Source of the DNA: Agarivorans sp050870875
Lineage (GTDB): Bacteria > Pseudomonadota > Gammaproteobacteria > Enterobacterales > Celerinatantimonadaceae
Reading direction: 5' to 3'
Assembly: GCF_050870875.2 (NCBI RefSeq)
Contig: NZ_CP194041.2
Location: 248,001 to 312,000, forward strand
DNA length: 64,000 nt
Below the pieces are notes generated by a model. That model searched no databases and was not told where the DNA came from. It saw only the letters and a program-made list of their open reading frames with translations. Position numbers and translations under genes: made by a program. The number at the start of each line of letters is the position of its first letter. Position 1 is the first letter of the stretch. Shown piece by piece: positions 1 to 7,877 of this stretch.

Positions 1-776
1 AAGCGGGGGATTCTCATGCGGCTCTGTATGGTCAGGGTGGGTTTAATCCCGGAGTTGTGAAGGCGACTTATGGTACTGGTAGTTCGTTGATGGTGCGCAT
101 CGAACAGGCACCTAAACACGATTTTGGCGTGTCGACTACGGTGGCTTGGGATGATGGTAAACCCAGTTTGGCGATGGAAGGCAATATTACCCATACCGGC
201 TCGGCGATTAAGTTCATCTCCAAAATATTGGGGATCTTGGATATCGACACGCTCAGCCAGCTTGCCTGGTCGGTCGAGGATGCAAATGGTGTCTTTTTTG
301 TGCCCGCGTTGGCGGGTTTGGGAGCGCCGCATTGGGACGTGAAGGCGCGAGGTTTAATTACTGGCTTAACCGATGCCGTCACACCCGCACATATTGCCAG
401 AGCAGCTTTCGAATCGGTCGCATACCAAGTGGCTGATTTATTGTTTGCGATGGAAGCTTCTGCCGAAATCTCACTATATGAGCTTTCGGTTGACGGTGGA
501 CCTACCCAAAATCGTCAATTGATGCAATTTCAAGCAGATTTACTACAAAAACGGATTGTGAAACGCGATGTTGTTGAAGTTTCAGCTCTTGGCGCGGCTT
601 TTCTTGCGGGTAAAGCTTTAGGCTGGTGGCCAGACGCCGCCAGTCTATCGAAGCTTTTACCAGCGAGTGAAGTCATCACTCCAAATCCAAATATGATCCA
701 TATTCACAATAATTATAAGTCGTGGAAGCGAGCGGTTCAGCGAACTCGTTTTCAAGCTAATGACGGAGAGGTCTAG
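1..776 (+). CDS. FGGY-family carbohydrate kinase, C-terminal part (5' end outside window)
   Basis: Phosphorylates a sugar with ATP; the substrate cannot be told from this fragment. The reading frame is open from base 3, so the gene begins upstream of the window. The first visible residues, AGDSHAALYGQGGF, are the FGGY motif that carries the catalytic aspartate in GlpK and XylB, and are followed by the ATP-site motif YGTGSS. Later VDGGPTQNRQLMQFQADLL and the ALGAAFLAG segment are the usual C-terminal FGGY signatures. The stop codon lies one base before the ATG of the next gene, so the two are cotranscribed. Together with the isomerase-like gene and the SorC-type regulator it suggests a pentose or hexose catabolic operon. 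Confidence 0.9.
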   Translation, partial: AGDSHAALYGQGGFNPGVVKATYGTGSSLMVRIEQAPKHDFGVSTTVAWDDGKPSLAMEGNITHTGSAIKFISKILGILDIDTLSQLAWSVEDANGVFFVPALAGLGAPHWDVKARGLITGLTDAVTPAHIARAAFESVAYQVADLLFAMEASAEISLYELSVDGGPTQNRQLMQFQADLLQKRIVKRDVVEVSALGAAFLAGKALGWWPDAASLSKLLPASEVITPNPNMIHIHNNYKSWKRAVQRTRFQANDGEV

Positions 777-777
777 A

Positions 778-2196
778 ATGAAAGATACCCAACAACAAAC
801 TACCTTAGCGGTTTTATTTGGTAACCGTAATTTCTTCCCAAGTTACCTGCTGGATGATGCCCGCAAAGATACTCAAACGGTGTGTGAAAGCTTAGGTATT
901 AAAACCATTATGTTGTCAGATACCGAAACGCCCTATGGAGGGGTGGAGACCTATCAACATGCAAAAATTGCCGCCGAAATGCTCAAACAGCATAAAGATG
1001 ACATTCAAGGGATCTTAGTTTGCTTGCCAAACTTTGGTGATGAAAAAGCAATTGCCGATGCCATCCGTATATCGGGTGTGAATGTTCCGGTACTAATTCA
1101 AGCGGAATCCGATTCGCTAGATAAAATGGGCTTAGCCACCCGTCGTGACAGTTTCTGTGGCAAGATTTCACTGTGCAATAATCTTCGCCAATATGGCATT
1201 CCTTTTTCACTGACAACTCAGCACGTATGTGAGTTGAAAAGCGATGTATTTCTAAAAGATTTAACTCAATTTGAAAATGTTTGCCGGGTTGTTAGCAAAA
1301 TGAAAGGTTGCCGTGTGGGGGCGATTGGTGCCAGACCTGCCAGCTTTAATACTGTTCGTTATAGTGAAAAAATTCTTGAGCGTTTGGGCGTTACCGTTGA
1401 AACGATTGATTTGTCGGAAATTTTCGCAAGCGTAGACAATGTGCAAGATAACGATTTGCGGATTGCCGAGAAGCTGAGCTTATTGAAGTCGAATGCAGAT
1501 ACCCAAGAGATCGCCGAAGACAAGTTGCTAACAATGGCTAAATTGTTTGTGGTGATTAGCCAGTGGATTGCCGAAAACGACATTCATACCACCGCTATTC
1601 AGTGTTGGACCTCGTTGCAGAAAACACTGGGGGTAAATGTTTGTTCGATTATGAGCGTGATGTCTGGCCAGCTGATCCCAAGTGCCTGTGAAGTTGACGT
1701 GATGGGAGCGTTGTCGATGTACGCGCTGTCCATGGCTTCGCAAAAACCAGCATCGATAGCTGATTGGAACAATAACTTTGGTGAAGATCGCGATAAGTGT
1801 GTGTTATTCCACTGTGGTAACTTCGCGACCTCAGAATTAGACAATCCTTTTATGAGCACCGCCGATATTATTGGCACCACGGTGGGTTGTGGGAATACTT
1901 GTGGCGCGATAAATGGCCGGATGAAACCAGGTCCGCTTACTTATTTCCGCCTTTCTACCGATGACTTTACCGGGAAAGTAAAATCTTACGTTGGCGAAGG
2001 AAAATTCGTTGATGATGACTTAGATACTGTTGGCTGCCGCGCGGTGGTTCAGGTTAAAGAGCTGGAAACCCTACTCTCGCATATTTGTAATAATGGTTTT
2101 GAGCACCATGTTGCAATGAATCACTCGTCAACTGGGGATGTGCTTTATGAAGCATTCACCAAGTACTTGGGGGTTGAATGCTACCAACATAGTTAG
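778..2196 (+). CDS. L-fucose/L-arabinose isomerase family protein
   Basis: About 472 residues. The protein resembles the fucose/arabinose isomerase-like family: an N-terminal Rossmann-like part (residues about 8-170), a linker ending in GARPASFNTVRYSEKILE, and a C-terminal part with VGCGNTCGAINGRMKPGPLTYFRLSTD. Such enzymes interconvert aldoses and ketoses, and the kinase just upstream would phosphorylate the ketose. The ATG at 778 is chosen because GGAGAG lies eight bases upstream; an in-frame start at 760 would overlap the kinase. The actual sugar is unknown. A perfect hairpin followed by a T-run ends the unit. Confidence 0.8.
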   Translation: MKDTQQQTTLAVLFGNRNFFPSYLLDDARKDTQTVCESLGIKTIMLSDTETPYGGVETYQHAKIAAEMLKQHKDDIQGILVCLPNFGDEKAIADAIRISGVNVPVLIQAESDSLDKMGLATRRDSFCGKISLCNNLRQYGIPFSLTTQHVCELKSDVFLKDLTQFENVCRVVSKMKGCRVGAIGARPASFNTVRYSEKILERLGVTVETIDLSEIFASVDNVQDNDLRIAEKLSLLKSNADTQEIAEDKLLTMAKLFVVISQWIAENDIHTTAIQCWTSLQKTLGVNVCSIMSVMSGQLIPSACEVDVMGALSMYALSMASQKPASIADWNNNFGEDRDKCVLFHCGNFATSELDNPFMSTADIIGTTVGCGNTCGAINGRMKPGPLTYFRLSTDDFTGKVKSYVGEGKFVDDDLDTVGCRAVVQVKELETLLSHICNNGFEHHVAMNHSSTGDVLYEAFTKYLGVECYQHS

Positions 2197-2248
2197 TGGT
2201 TTGAGATTTCCATCCAAGATAAGTTTTTGAAAGCTTGTTGAGGGCCTT

Positions 2249-2279
2249 GACCAACTTGCCTCGCAAGTTGGTCTTTTTT
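2249..2279 (+). terminator. Rho-independent terminator
   Basis: A perfect 10-bp stem, GACCAACTTG paired with CAAGTTGGTC, a 5-base loop and then TTTTTT. It lies 50 bases after the isomerase-like gene and separates the kinase-isomerase unit from the regulator gene downstream. Confidence 0.93.
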
Positions 2280-2364
2280 AAACATAAGCTTTTCGTGAAT
2301 TTATATGCAAAATTGAATATAATTGCGGGCAAGTATGTCCCGTATTTTTGTTGTAAGGATGATT

Positions 2365-3309
2365 ATGTTGAAGAGAGACGAACAGCGATTATTAGTCAAG
2401 ATTGCCACACTTTATTACAACGAAGGTAAAAAACAGTCTGAGATCGCGAAGAAGCTCGACCTTTCTCAATCATTTGTTTCTCGGGCGCTTTCACGTTGTA
2501 CCAAAGAAGGCATCGTTAAAATTAGTGTGGTTCAACCTGCCAACGTGTACCTAAATCTAGAAGCTGAATTGCAAAATAAATATTCTTTGATGCAGGCGAT
2601 TGTGGTGGATGTGGCAGAAAATGCCGATGAGTATATGATTAAACGGGCAATCGGCTCGGCTGCCGCGCACTATATGCAAACCTCTTTACCAGCTAGCTCC
2701 TTAGTAGGCGTTTCCGCTTGGAGTGGCACCATTCGAGAAATGGTTGAACAGTTACATCCGCTTAATGTGAAAGCAAATGGTGTTGTTCAACTATTGGGAG
2801 GGGTTGGAGTAAATGGCAACGCTCAGGCTTCTATGCTTACTCATTCATTAGCCGAACTACTCAATTGTCAGCCTCATTTATTGCCGTCTCAGAGTATCGA
2901 AAGAACAGTTAATTATAAAAAAATGCTACTCAATACCGAAGAAGTCAGCTCAGTGGTCAGCCTCTTTAATCAAGTGGATTATGCCTTGGTTGGGATTGGC
3001 ATGCTGGAGCCATCTCATTTATTAAAGTCTTCTGGTAACTACTATAACCCTGACATGTTGGAAGAGCTCTCTAAACGCGGTGCGGTTGGTGATATTTGCT
3101 TGCATTATTTTGATGCTGACGGGAACGCCGTGTTAGCCGAAGATGAAGATCCGGTGATAGGTATGGATCTTAAGTTACTTAGAGACTGTCCTCGGGTGGT
3201 TGCCTTAGCTGGTGGTTTAGATAAATTGGCGGCGATTAAAGGCGCACTTACCGGTGGTTATTTAGATATTTTATTTGTAGATGTTCATACCGCAAAGAAA
3301 TTGATTTAA
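2365..3309 (+). CDS. SorC/DeoR-type sugar-binding transcriptional regulator
   Basis: About 314 residues. An N-terminal helix-turn-helix (roughly residues 20-45, KKQSEIAKKLDLSQSFVSRAL) is followed by the SorC sugar-binding domain, with VGVSAWSGTIREMVEQL and LLGGVGVNG in the phosphate-loop region and a C-terminal RVVALAGGLDKLAAIKGAL segment typical of the family. These proteins sense phosphorylated sugars and control adjacent catabolic genes, so it very probably regulates the kinase-isomerase operon before it. The ATG at 2365 is preferred because GTAAGGAT sits just upstream; in-frame ATGs at 2323 and 2359 lack a spaced ribosome binding site. Confidence 0.87.
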   Translation: MLKRDEQRLLVKIATLYYNEGKKQSEIAKKLDLSQSFVSRALSRCTKEGIVKISVVQPANVYLNLEAELQNKYSLMQAIVVDVAENADEYMIKRAIGSAAAHYMQTSLPASSLVGVSAWSGTIREMVEQLHPLNVKANGVVQLLGGVGVNGNAQASMLTHSLAELLNCQPHLLPSQSIERTVNYKKMLLNTEEVSSVVSLFNQVDYALVGIGMLEPSHLLKSSGNYYNPDMLEELSKRGAVGDICLHYFDADGNAVLAEDEDPVIGMDLKLLRDCPRVVALAGGLDKLAAIKGALTGGYLDILFVDVHTAKKLI

Positions 3310-3440
3310 TCCTTTTAGGCTGGCAGCTTTGCTGGTTTCACACCCAGAGTTTTGAGTTATTGAAAAACATAAACATGCTGTTTCTACTCAGCACATAAAT
3401 CATCTTTGGCTTACAAAATACGCAGAATGATATCGCTTCA

Positions 3441-3459
3441 AGCCAGCTGAATGCTGGCT
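3441..3459. other. Short perfect hairpin between convergent genes
   Basis: AGCCAGC and GCTGGCT form a 7-bp stem with a 5-base loop. It lies between the SorC-type gene and the oppositely oriented DUF2061 gene. Neither strand shows a following T-run, so it is at best a weak or factor-dependent terminator. I see no gene in 3310-3563. Confidence 0.4.
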
Positions 3460-3563
3460 AACATGCTAAAACACCAGCAATACTTAAATCGACTGCTAAT
3501 GTTGCCTGTTGCATCAATAAGCAGTCATCAAGGCTTTGATTAAAAAAGAGGATGCCAGCATCT

Positions 3564-3965
3564 TTATGATGCGTAGTGCATACTTCCCTTAGCAAAATCA
3601 GTCTGCTGAGTTCTGCGTAGCCATACTTTTTCGTGGAAGAAGTAAGCCACCGAGTTAATTGTTGGTTCAATCGTCGCCATCAGACCACCAATGAAAGAAT
3701 CGCCGGTTAATGCATAGGTGACCATAAATGCCACACTGAAGTGAATCACCGCAAAGCTTATCGTTTTCACTTGTGTCATCGATTCATGACGTTTTAGAAA
3801 TGAGATGTTCTGCCAAGCTTTTTCGTGAGCATAAAAAGCGCAGGTATTAATTGAAGGTTCAATCATGGCAATTAAGCTGCCGAGCAAGAAGTCACCGGTT
3901 AAAGTAAAAGCGACCAAGGTTGCAATGGTAAAGTGAATTGCTGCAAAAGTTATTGTCTTGATCAT
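3564..3965 (-). CDS. DUF2061 membrane protein with two tandem domains
   Basis: About 133 residues in two homologous halves: KTITFAAIHFTIATLVAFTL at the start and KTISFAVIHFSVAFMVTYAL in the second half. Each half continues with a Gly-rich TM segment and an IEP(S/T)IN...HEK.W motif, the hallmark of DUF2061. Each half has about two hydrophobic helices, so a small inner-membrane protein with internal duplication is expected. Function is unknown. The ATG at 3965 has AGGGG upstream and matches the start of the first repeat; a longer in-frame start exists at 4025. A Fur-like 19-bp box lies 43 bases upstream, suggesting iron control. Confidence 0.85.
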   Translation of the reverse strand: MIKTITFAAIHFTIATLVAFTLTGDFLLGSLIAMIEPSINTCAFYAHEKAWQNISFLKRHESMTQVKTISFAVIHFSVAFMVTYALTGDSFIGGLMATIEPTINSVAYFFHEKVWLRRTQQTDFAKGSMHYAS

Positions 3966-4007
3966 CGTGTTGCCCCTAAGAATTTTCTCTATGTCGATGT
4001 GGATATT

Positions 4008-4026
4008 ATTGAGAATTATTCGCATT
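4008..4026 (-). promoter_or_regulatory. Fur-box-like inverted repeat
   Basis: The 19 bases ATTGAGAATTATTCGCATT form an imperfect palindrome very close to the classic Fur site (AATGAGAATNATTCTCATT-like), with one mismatch in each half. It lies in the promoter region of the DUF2061 gene. Binding by Fur is inference from sequence only. Confidence 0.6.
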
Positions 4027-4232
4027 ACTTGAAATGGATAGTTTCGATGAGTATGATAGTTTTGGGCTATCGAAATTAAATAATTGATTGTTTTTCAAGT
4101 GAGGTAGGCAAAACTCAAGCTAAATCTGGTGCCGCCAAATGCTGAAGACATGTGTCATCGTTCGAGTAGAAGAGCTGCATGATGAACACATCGATGCTGA
4201 AGGCAGTTCTGAGTGCTGGATTGAACTCAAAA

Positions 4233-4334
4233 GAGAGATAACTAGACATCCACCCCAACTAGCCAAATGCCAGTAATAATCTAGAGAGATAACTAGACAT
4301 CCACCCCAACTAGCCAAATGCCAGTAATAATCTA
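4233..4334. repeat. Two perfect 51-bp tandem repeats upstream of the transposase
   Basis: Bases 4233-4283 and 4284-4334 are identical. Each contains CTAGACATCCACCCCAACTAG, whose minus-strand reading GGGGTGGATGTCTAGT matches the ATGGNTGTCT motif found elsewhere at 5556, 5611, 6320, 6345 and 6481. They lie directly before a REP-associated tyrosine transposase gene, so they are plausible recognition sites or end copies of its element. Upstream of them, 3966-4232 holds only the Fur-like box and a 45-codon ORF that runs into the repeat. Confidence 0.9.
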
Positions 4335-4368
4335 AACTATCAATAGTTGATTTTTGGGAGTTATTGCC

Positions 4369-5358
4369 ATGCCTCGGTCAAGACAGTCGCAAGTGAGCTT
4401 ATCGGATACATCTTACTATCATTGTATTTCCCGCTGTGTTCGGCGGGCTTTTTTGTGCGGTAAAGACCAACACACAGGTAAAAGCTATGAGCACCGTCGC
4501 CAGTGGGTGGAAGATTATTTGCTCAAATTGACGTCGGTGTTTGCCATTGATGTTTGTGCTTATGCAGTGATGAGTAATCATACTCATGTGGTATTGCACA
4601 TCGATAAGGCCAAAGCTAAAGCTTGGTCCATGGATGAAGTGTTAGAACGCTGGCATAGTCTGCATCAGGGCACCTTACTGACTCAGATGTATCTCAATTC
4701 TGAGTTAGGTCCGAAGTTAAGTGAGGTGCAACTACAGGCCATTCACGCCACAGCTGAAGTCTATCGGACTCGCCTTTTTGATTTAAGCTGGTTTATGCGC
4801 CATTTGAATGAATACATTGCTCGAGCTGCCAATAAAGAAGACCAATGTACCGGTCGTTTTTGGGAGGGGCGTTTTAAATCTCAAGCCCTATTAGATGAAG
4901 CAGCCCTAGCAGCTTGTATGGCTTATGTGGATTTAAACCCCATTCGCTCAAATATAGCGAGCACGCCTGAAACCTCGGACCACACCAGTATCAAACAGCG
5001 CATTCAGCAAGCCAAACAAGGTCAGCAACCCAAGCCGCTAATGCCTTTTGTCGGTAATCCCAGAGAAACCATGCCTAAAGGCTTGCCTTTCGAGTTACAA
5101 GACTACCTGCAACTGGTGGAACTTACCGGTCGCGTTATCAGAGAAGATAAACGTGGTTATATCGATGATGCACAAGCGCCCATTTTACAGCGCTTACAAA
5201 TCGATGAGGAAAGCTGGTTAGCCTTGAGCACGGGTTTAGAGCATCACTTCGCCAGTGTGGTTGGGGCTGGGCATTCACTAGAACGCTACAAGCGTGAGCA
5301 CAATCAACTTCGCATCAAAGGTATGGCAGCTGCCAAGCGCTGGCTCGATGTTGGCTAA
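4369..5358 (+). CDS. REP-associated tyrosine transposase (Y1/IS200-like HUH family)
   Basis: About 329 residues. The family nicks single-stranded DNA at hairpins using an HUH motif and one tyrosine. Here the HUH motif is HTH (residues about 71-73, in AYAVMSNHTHVVLHID) and the likely nucleophile is Tyr149 in LNEYIARAAN. GRFWEGRFKSQALLDEAAL followed by AYVDLNPIR is typical of RAYT proteins. A C-terminal extension of about 120 residues makes this a long variant. GGGAG eight bases before the ATG at 4369 fixes the start. Identical 51-bp repeats precede it and related motifs are scattered over the next 2 kb, consistent with mobilisation of those sequences. No key residue is missing, so it may be active. 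Confidence 0.9.
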   Translation: MPRSRQSQVSLSDTSYYHCISRCVRRAFLCGKDQHTGKSYEHRRQWVEDYLLKLTSVFAIDVCAYAVMSNHTHVVLHIDKAKAKAWSMDEVLERWHSLHQGTLLTQMYLNSELGPKLSEVQLQAIHATAEVYRTRLFDLSWFMRHLNEYIARAANKEDQCTGRFWEGRFKSQALLDEAALAACMAYVDLNPIRSNIASTPETSDHTSIKQRIQQAKQGQQPKPLMPFVGNPRETMPKGLPFELQDYLQLVELTGRVIREDKRGYIDDAQAPILQRLQIDEESWLALSTGLEHHFASVVGAGHSLERYKREHNQLRIKGMAAAKRWLDVG

Positions 5359-5579
5359 GTAATTTATGGTCTGATTTTTGTCGACCGAGTAGGTCTTTAG
5401 CAAACCTAGAAACACTGCGTCCACGAGCTTGTTTATTGCGCTATCTCGCCATAAAAACGTCTATTAATGCTACAACTTTTACATTCAGGTCGCTTTCTGT
5501 GTATGAGGAGTTGATACTCATCGCATGATGTTGGTGGTTCAATTGAAGCCTTAAGATGGCTGTCTTGAATAATTTTGCG

Positions 5580-5628
5580 AAAAGGTGTTATTGTTGGTTT
5601 TGTTTTTAGAATGGGTGTCTAGTTTATT
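5580..5628 (+). repeat. 49-bp direct repeat, copy A
   Basis: Identical over 49 bases to 6450-6498. It ends in ATGGGTGTCTAGTTTATT, a member of the motif family linked to the neighbouring RAYT gene. A shorter shared block, AAGATGGCTGTCTTG, lies just before it (5553-5567). The two copies bracket the zinc-ribbon gene and its attC-like hairpin. The rest of 5359-5579 shows no gene. Confidence 0.92.
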
Positions 5629-5648
5629 CAGTTTTCACGAGGGAAATT

Positions 5649-6206
5649 ATGAATTGTACAAGTTGTAAAAATGGAGCGTTATTTCCGAGTTTTATTGACG
5701 GCCAATTTCGTGCACATACGTGCTCAAATTGCGGTGGTAACTGGATTTTAATCGAAGACTACGTTTCATGGAAAGAAAGAAATCAAGACTACAAATTTTC
5801 TGAAGATATTTCGATTGAAGAATCTGAAGTAATGGATAACAAAAAAGCTATGTTGTGTCCGTCATCTGGGACAATAATGAGAAAATTTAGAATATCTTCT
5901 CAAAATGAACATAAAGTCGATTATAGCTCTGTTGTTGGTGGATTATGGTTAGATAAAGGTGAATGGGAATTATTAAAAAGCGAGGGATTAGCTGGTTGTT
6001 TAAATTCAGTAGTAACACAAACTTGGCAGCGTAATATTCGTCAAGATAGCGCAAAGCAAAATCTTGCAGATATTTATGAATCTAAATTTGGTGTTGAAAC
6101 TTACTCTAAATTAAAAGAAATGCGTGCTTGGTTAATGTCACAAGAACATAAATCAGATTTAAGAGCTTACCTTTTGGCAGAAGACCCTTATTCCGCAGAT
6201 AAGTAG
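5649..6206 (+). CDS. TFIIB-type zinc-ribbon protein, possible integron cassette gene
   Basis: 185 residues. The N-terminus carries a four-cysteine zinc ribbon, C3-x2-C6 and C25-x2-C28, followed by GGNW. A second half, CPSSGTIMRKF...VVGGLWLDKGEWELL, is the usual zf-TFIIB continuation, though with fewer cysteines. The last 60 residues are charged and helical. The role is unknown; such ribbons usually bind nucleic acid or proteins. GAGGG before the ATG supports the start. The gene is followed within 10 bases by an attC-like imperfect hairpin and is AT-rich compared with the housekeeping genes, which fits a mobile cassette. Confidence 0.8.
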   Translation: MNCTSCKNGALFPSFIDGQFRAHTCSNCGGNWILIEDYVSWKERNQDYKFSEDISIEESEVMDNKKAMLCPSSGTIMRKFRISSQNEHKVDYSSVVGGLWLDKGEWELLKSEGLAGCLNSVVTQTWQRNIRQDSAKQNLADIYESKFGVETYSKLKEMRAWLMSQEHKSDLRAYLLAEDPYSADK

Positions 6207-6213
6207 TAAAACA

Positions 6214-6313
6214 ACATAACAAGCCATTGCAGTGCTGGGATTTTTACAGTTGGATTCTCTCACTGCGTTCGGGTCTTAGCCAACAATAAAAAGTCCCTGA
6301 ATGGGGCGTTGCA
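6214..6313 (+). repeat. attC-like imperfect hairpin (integron cassette recombination site)
   Basis: The arms GGGATTTTTACAGTTGG (6237-6253) and CCAACAATAAAAAGTCCC (6280-6297) pair with few mismatches and one bulged base, around a 26-base terminal segment. Outer flanks CATAACAAGCC and GGGGCGTTGCA resemble the attC ends (AAC near the 5' edge, GTT-containing R' box). Size, position directly after a stop codon and imperfect pairing with an unpaired base all fit attC. The R'' and R' boxes are not perfect, and no integrase gene or second attC is seen in the window. Confidence 0.6.
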
Positions 6314-6449
6314 TCCAAGATGGCTGTCTTGTTTTCATTTAATCATGGGTGTCTTATATAATTCTTTTAGGGCTAAGTTAATCCTCGACTTAAACTTATC
6401 TCATTAAATTGCTTAGTTTTTTTGAGCTATAGCCTAGGTAAGTGTCGCA

Positions 6450-6498
6450 AAAAGGTGTTATTGTTGGTTTTGTTTTTAGAATGGGTGTCTAGTTTATT
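6450..6498 (+). repeat. 49-bp direct repeat, copy B
   Basis: Identical to 5580-5628, offset by 870 bases. Here the preceding AAGATGGCTGTCTTG block (6317-6331) is about 130 bases away, and a third related motif ATGGGTGTCTTATAT lies at 6345-6359. Recombination between copies A and B would remove the zinc-ribbon gene and the attC-like site. Confidence 0.92.
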
Positions 6499-6504
6499 AT
6501 TCAT

Positions 6505-7428
6505 TTACATTTCAGTTATTATCACATAGTCATGCATCATTCGTTCGACACTATTCACGTGTTTTAACATATCAGCATTCTTCAAGTAAAAATTGAACCT
6601 GTTCGCTTCCGTAGGGACATTGCAAGGAGTTGTCCCTGAGTCAACGGACCACCTTTCTAGTAATGACCAAGCAAATACGGCTTTTTCAACGACTACTAGG
6701 TCGTCATTGTTACCCATGCCAAACTCGATGCGAATAGCTTCTTTCCCTTTATCATCGAGGTTGGGATGTAGGCTTAATTGGATCGGAATAAGTGTATTCC
6801 ACTCACTATCATCATTAACTGATGATAGTGAGTTTTCATTCGTAGACGTTATACTTTTAAAGCGTGAAAAATGGAAACTTTTGAATATGGAGTGATTAGA
6901 GTCTTCTTTAATATCTTTTGCTCGAAAAACCCAGTTTAAACCATCAAAGAAAACTGTAGAGGGTTCTAATCTGCGAATGTTACGATTAAGACTATTAGCA
7001 GATATGTATTCTCCGACAACTTGTTTGTTGTCTGTAATAGCCCTTGTAATGACAGCTACTGAACCTGGATCTAGATCGGTTTTCAAATCACAAGCTCGTT
7101 TATAATAAGGGGATTCATTAGTATTTAGCTTATGGCGACAGAAACCTTCAAAATGCATTTCGAGAGCCTTACGGGCATCTATATCAACCAGAGGGGAATA
7201 AGTATCGAGTTTGATCTGGTGAGACTTCGGGTGAATATTATTTTGTTGAGTAAGTTGCTTGTACTCATTGAGATCTTTAGTTGCTAAAGGCTCAGATACA
7301 CCAAATTCGTCTACTATTTCTGTTCTAAATATTTTTCCACTAAATCTAACCTTAAAATCGATAAACGCGAGTCGTACCGCTCTTGATTGGTTACCGGTTT
7401 CTTCCATTAAGCCATTGATAGTGTACAT
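6505..7428 (-). CDS. WYL-domain transcriptional regulator of the BrxR/CapW type
   Basis: About 307 residues from the ATG at 7428. Residues 16-57 (RAVRLAFIDFKVRFSGKIFR...FGVSEPLATKDLNEY) match the winged helix-turn-helix of BrxR/CapW regulators. Residues about 122-192 form a WYL domain, with W-V-F in place of the naming W-Y-L residues and the basic IRRLEPS strand that usually contacts a ligand. The last 80 residues (VEKAVFAWSLLERWSVD...FYLKNADML) are a WCX-like dimer domain. Such regulators repress BREX, CBASS and other defence loci. It faces away from the small genes and the four-gene operon that follow, so control of those is plausible but not shown. The ribosome binding site is weak; starts at 7476 or further in are possible. 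Confidence 0.8.
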   Translation of the reverse strand: MYTINGLMEETGNQSRAVRLAFIDFKVRFSGKIFRTEIVDEFGVSEPLATKDLNEYKQLTQQNNIHPKSHQIKLDTYSPLVDIDARKALEMHFEGFCRHKLNTNESPYYKRACDLKTDLDPGSVAVITRAITDNKQVVGEYISANSLNRNIRRLEPSTVFFDGLNWVFRAKDIKEDSNHSIFKSFHFSRFKSITSTNENSLSSVNDDSEWNTLIPIQLSLHPNLDDKGKEAIRIEFGMGNNDDLVVVEKAVFAWSLLERWSVDSGTTPCNVPTEANRFNFYLKNADMLKHVNSVERMMHDYVIITEM

Positions 7429-7529
7429 TCTGTATGTCTCTTTCAGTTTTTTGTTAACTAAATTTAACCATAGCATAGCAAAAAAAGATTTTTTACCCCA
7501 CTTTTTTTGAATATTTTTCAGTGTGCAGT

Positions 7530-7543
7530 GTTAAAATATTAAC
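7530..7543. promoter_or_regulatory. Candidate operator palindrome in divergent promoter region
   Basis: GTTAAAATATTAAC is a 5-bp inverted repeat with a 4-base centre, in the 240-base AT-rich gap between the WYL regulator and the 56-residue protein gene. BrxR/CapW proteins bind palindromes near their own promoters, so this is a reasonable candidate; nothing in the sequence proves it. Confidence 0.3.
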
Positions 7544-7668
7544 CTGCGTCAATTAAATTTTTATATATTGGTTGATCTTTGATCGGTTTTTATGGCACAA
7601 TATTAGTGTGGTCAATGCTAGATAGCTTTGTTCCATGAAATTTTATTTGAATTTGTAGGAGGGGCCAA

Positions 7669-7839
7669 ATGGCAACTAACGGAAAAACAGGCGATAACCG
7701 TCGTCATGGTATGGTTCGCGAACGTTCACAAACTCAAACACCTTCAGGGCATTGGGTGAAGCGTGACGCGAATACTGGGCGTTTTATGGATGTGAAGCAA
7801 GATGGCGCGCCTTTTAAAGGCATCCGGAAAGAAAAATAA
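7669..7839 (+). CDS. Small conserved basic protein, 56 residues
   Basis: A 56-codon gene starting ATG at 7669 with an excellent ribosome binding site (AGGAGGGG, six bases away). The product starts MATNGKTGDNRRHGMVRERS and ends DGAPFKGIRKEK; it is basic, Gly- and Asn-rich and probably unstructured. I recall similar small proteins (MATNGKTGD... / ...FKGVRKEK) in other gammaproteobacteria but know no function. It is the first gene after the divergent promoter region of the WYL regulator, and has its own terminator, so it forms a separate transcript from the operon downstream. Confidence 0.8.
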   Translation: MATNGKTGDNRRHGMVRERSQTQTPSGHWVKRDANTGRFMDVKQDGAPFKGIRKEK

Positions 7840-7877
7840 AAAGGCACTTTCAGTAAAATACTAAAAGTGCCTTTTTA
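7840..7877 (+). terminator. Rho-independent terminator after the 56-residue gene
   Basis: AAGGCACTTT (7841-7850) pairs with AAAGTGCCTT (7864-7873), and flanking A and T runs extend the stem and give the T-tract. The A/T symmetry would allow it to work in both directions. From here to 8053 I see only a weak promoter-like pair, GTGACA (7970-7975) and TATAGC (7994-7999), 18 bases apart. Confidence 0.9.

Noticed and set aside
4139..4276. 45-codon ORF running into the 51-bp repeat (product starts MLKTCVIVRVEELHDEHIDA)
   Set aside because: No ribosome binding site, the end lies inside a duplicated non-coding repeat, and no family is recognised. It could be a gene remnant, but is not supported as a gene.
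5649..7428. Whole region as a multi-cassette integron array
   Set aside because: Only one attC-like hairpin was found; no second attC after the WYL gene and no integrase gene are visible.
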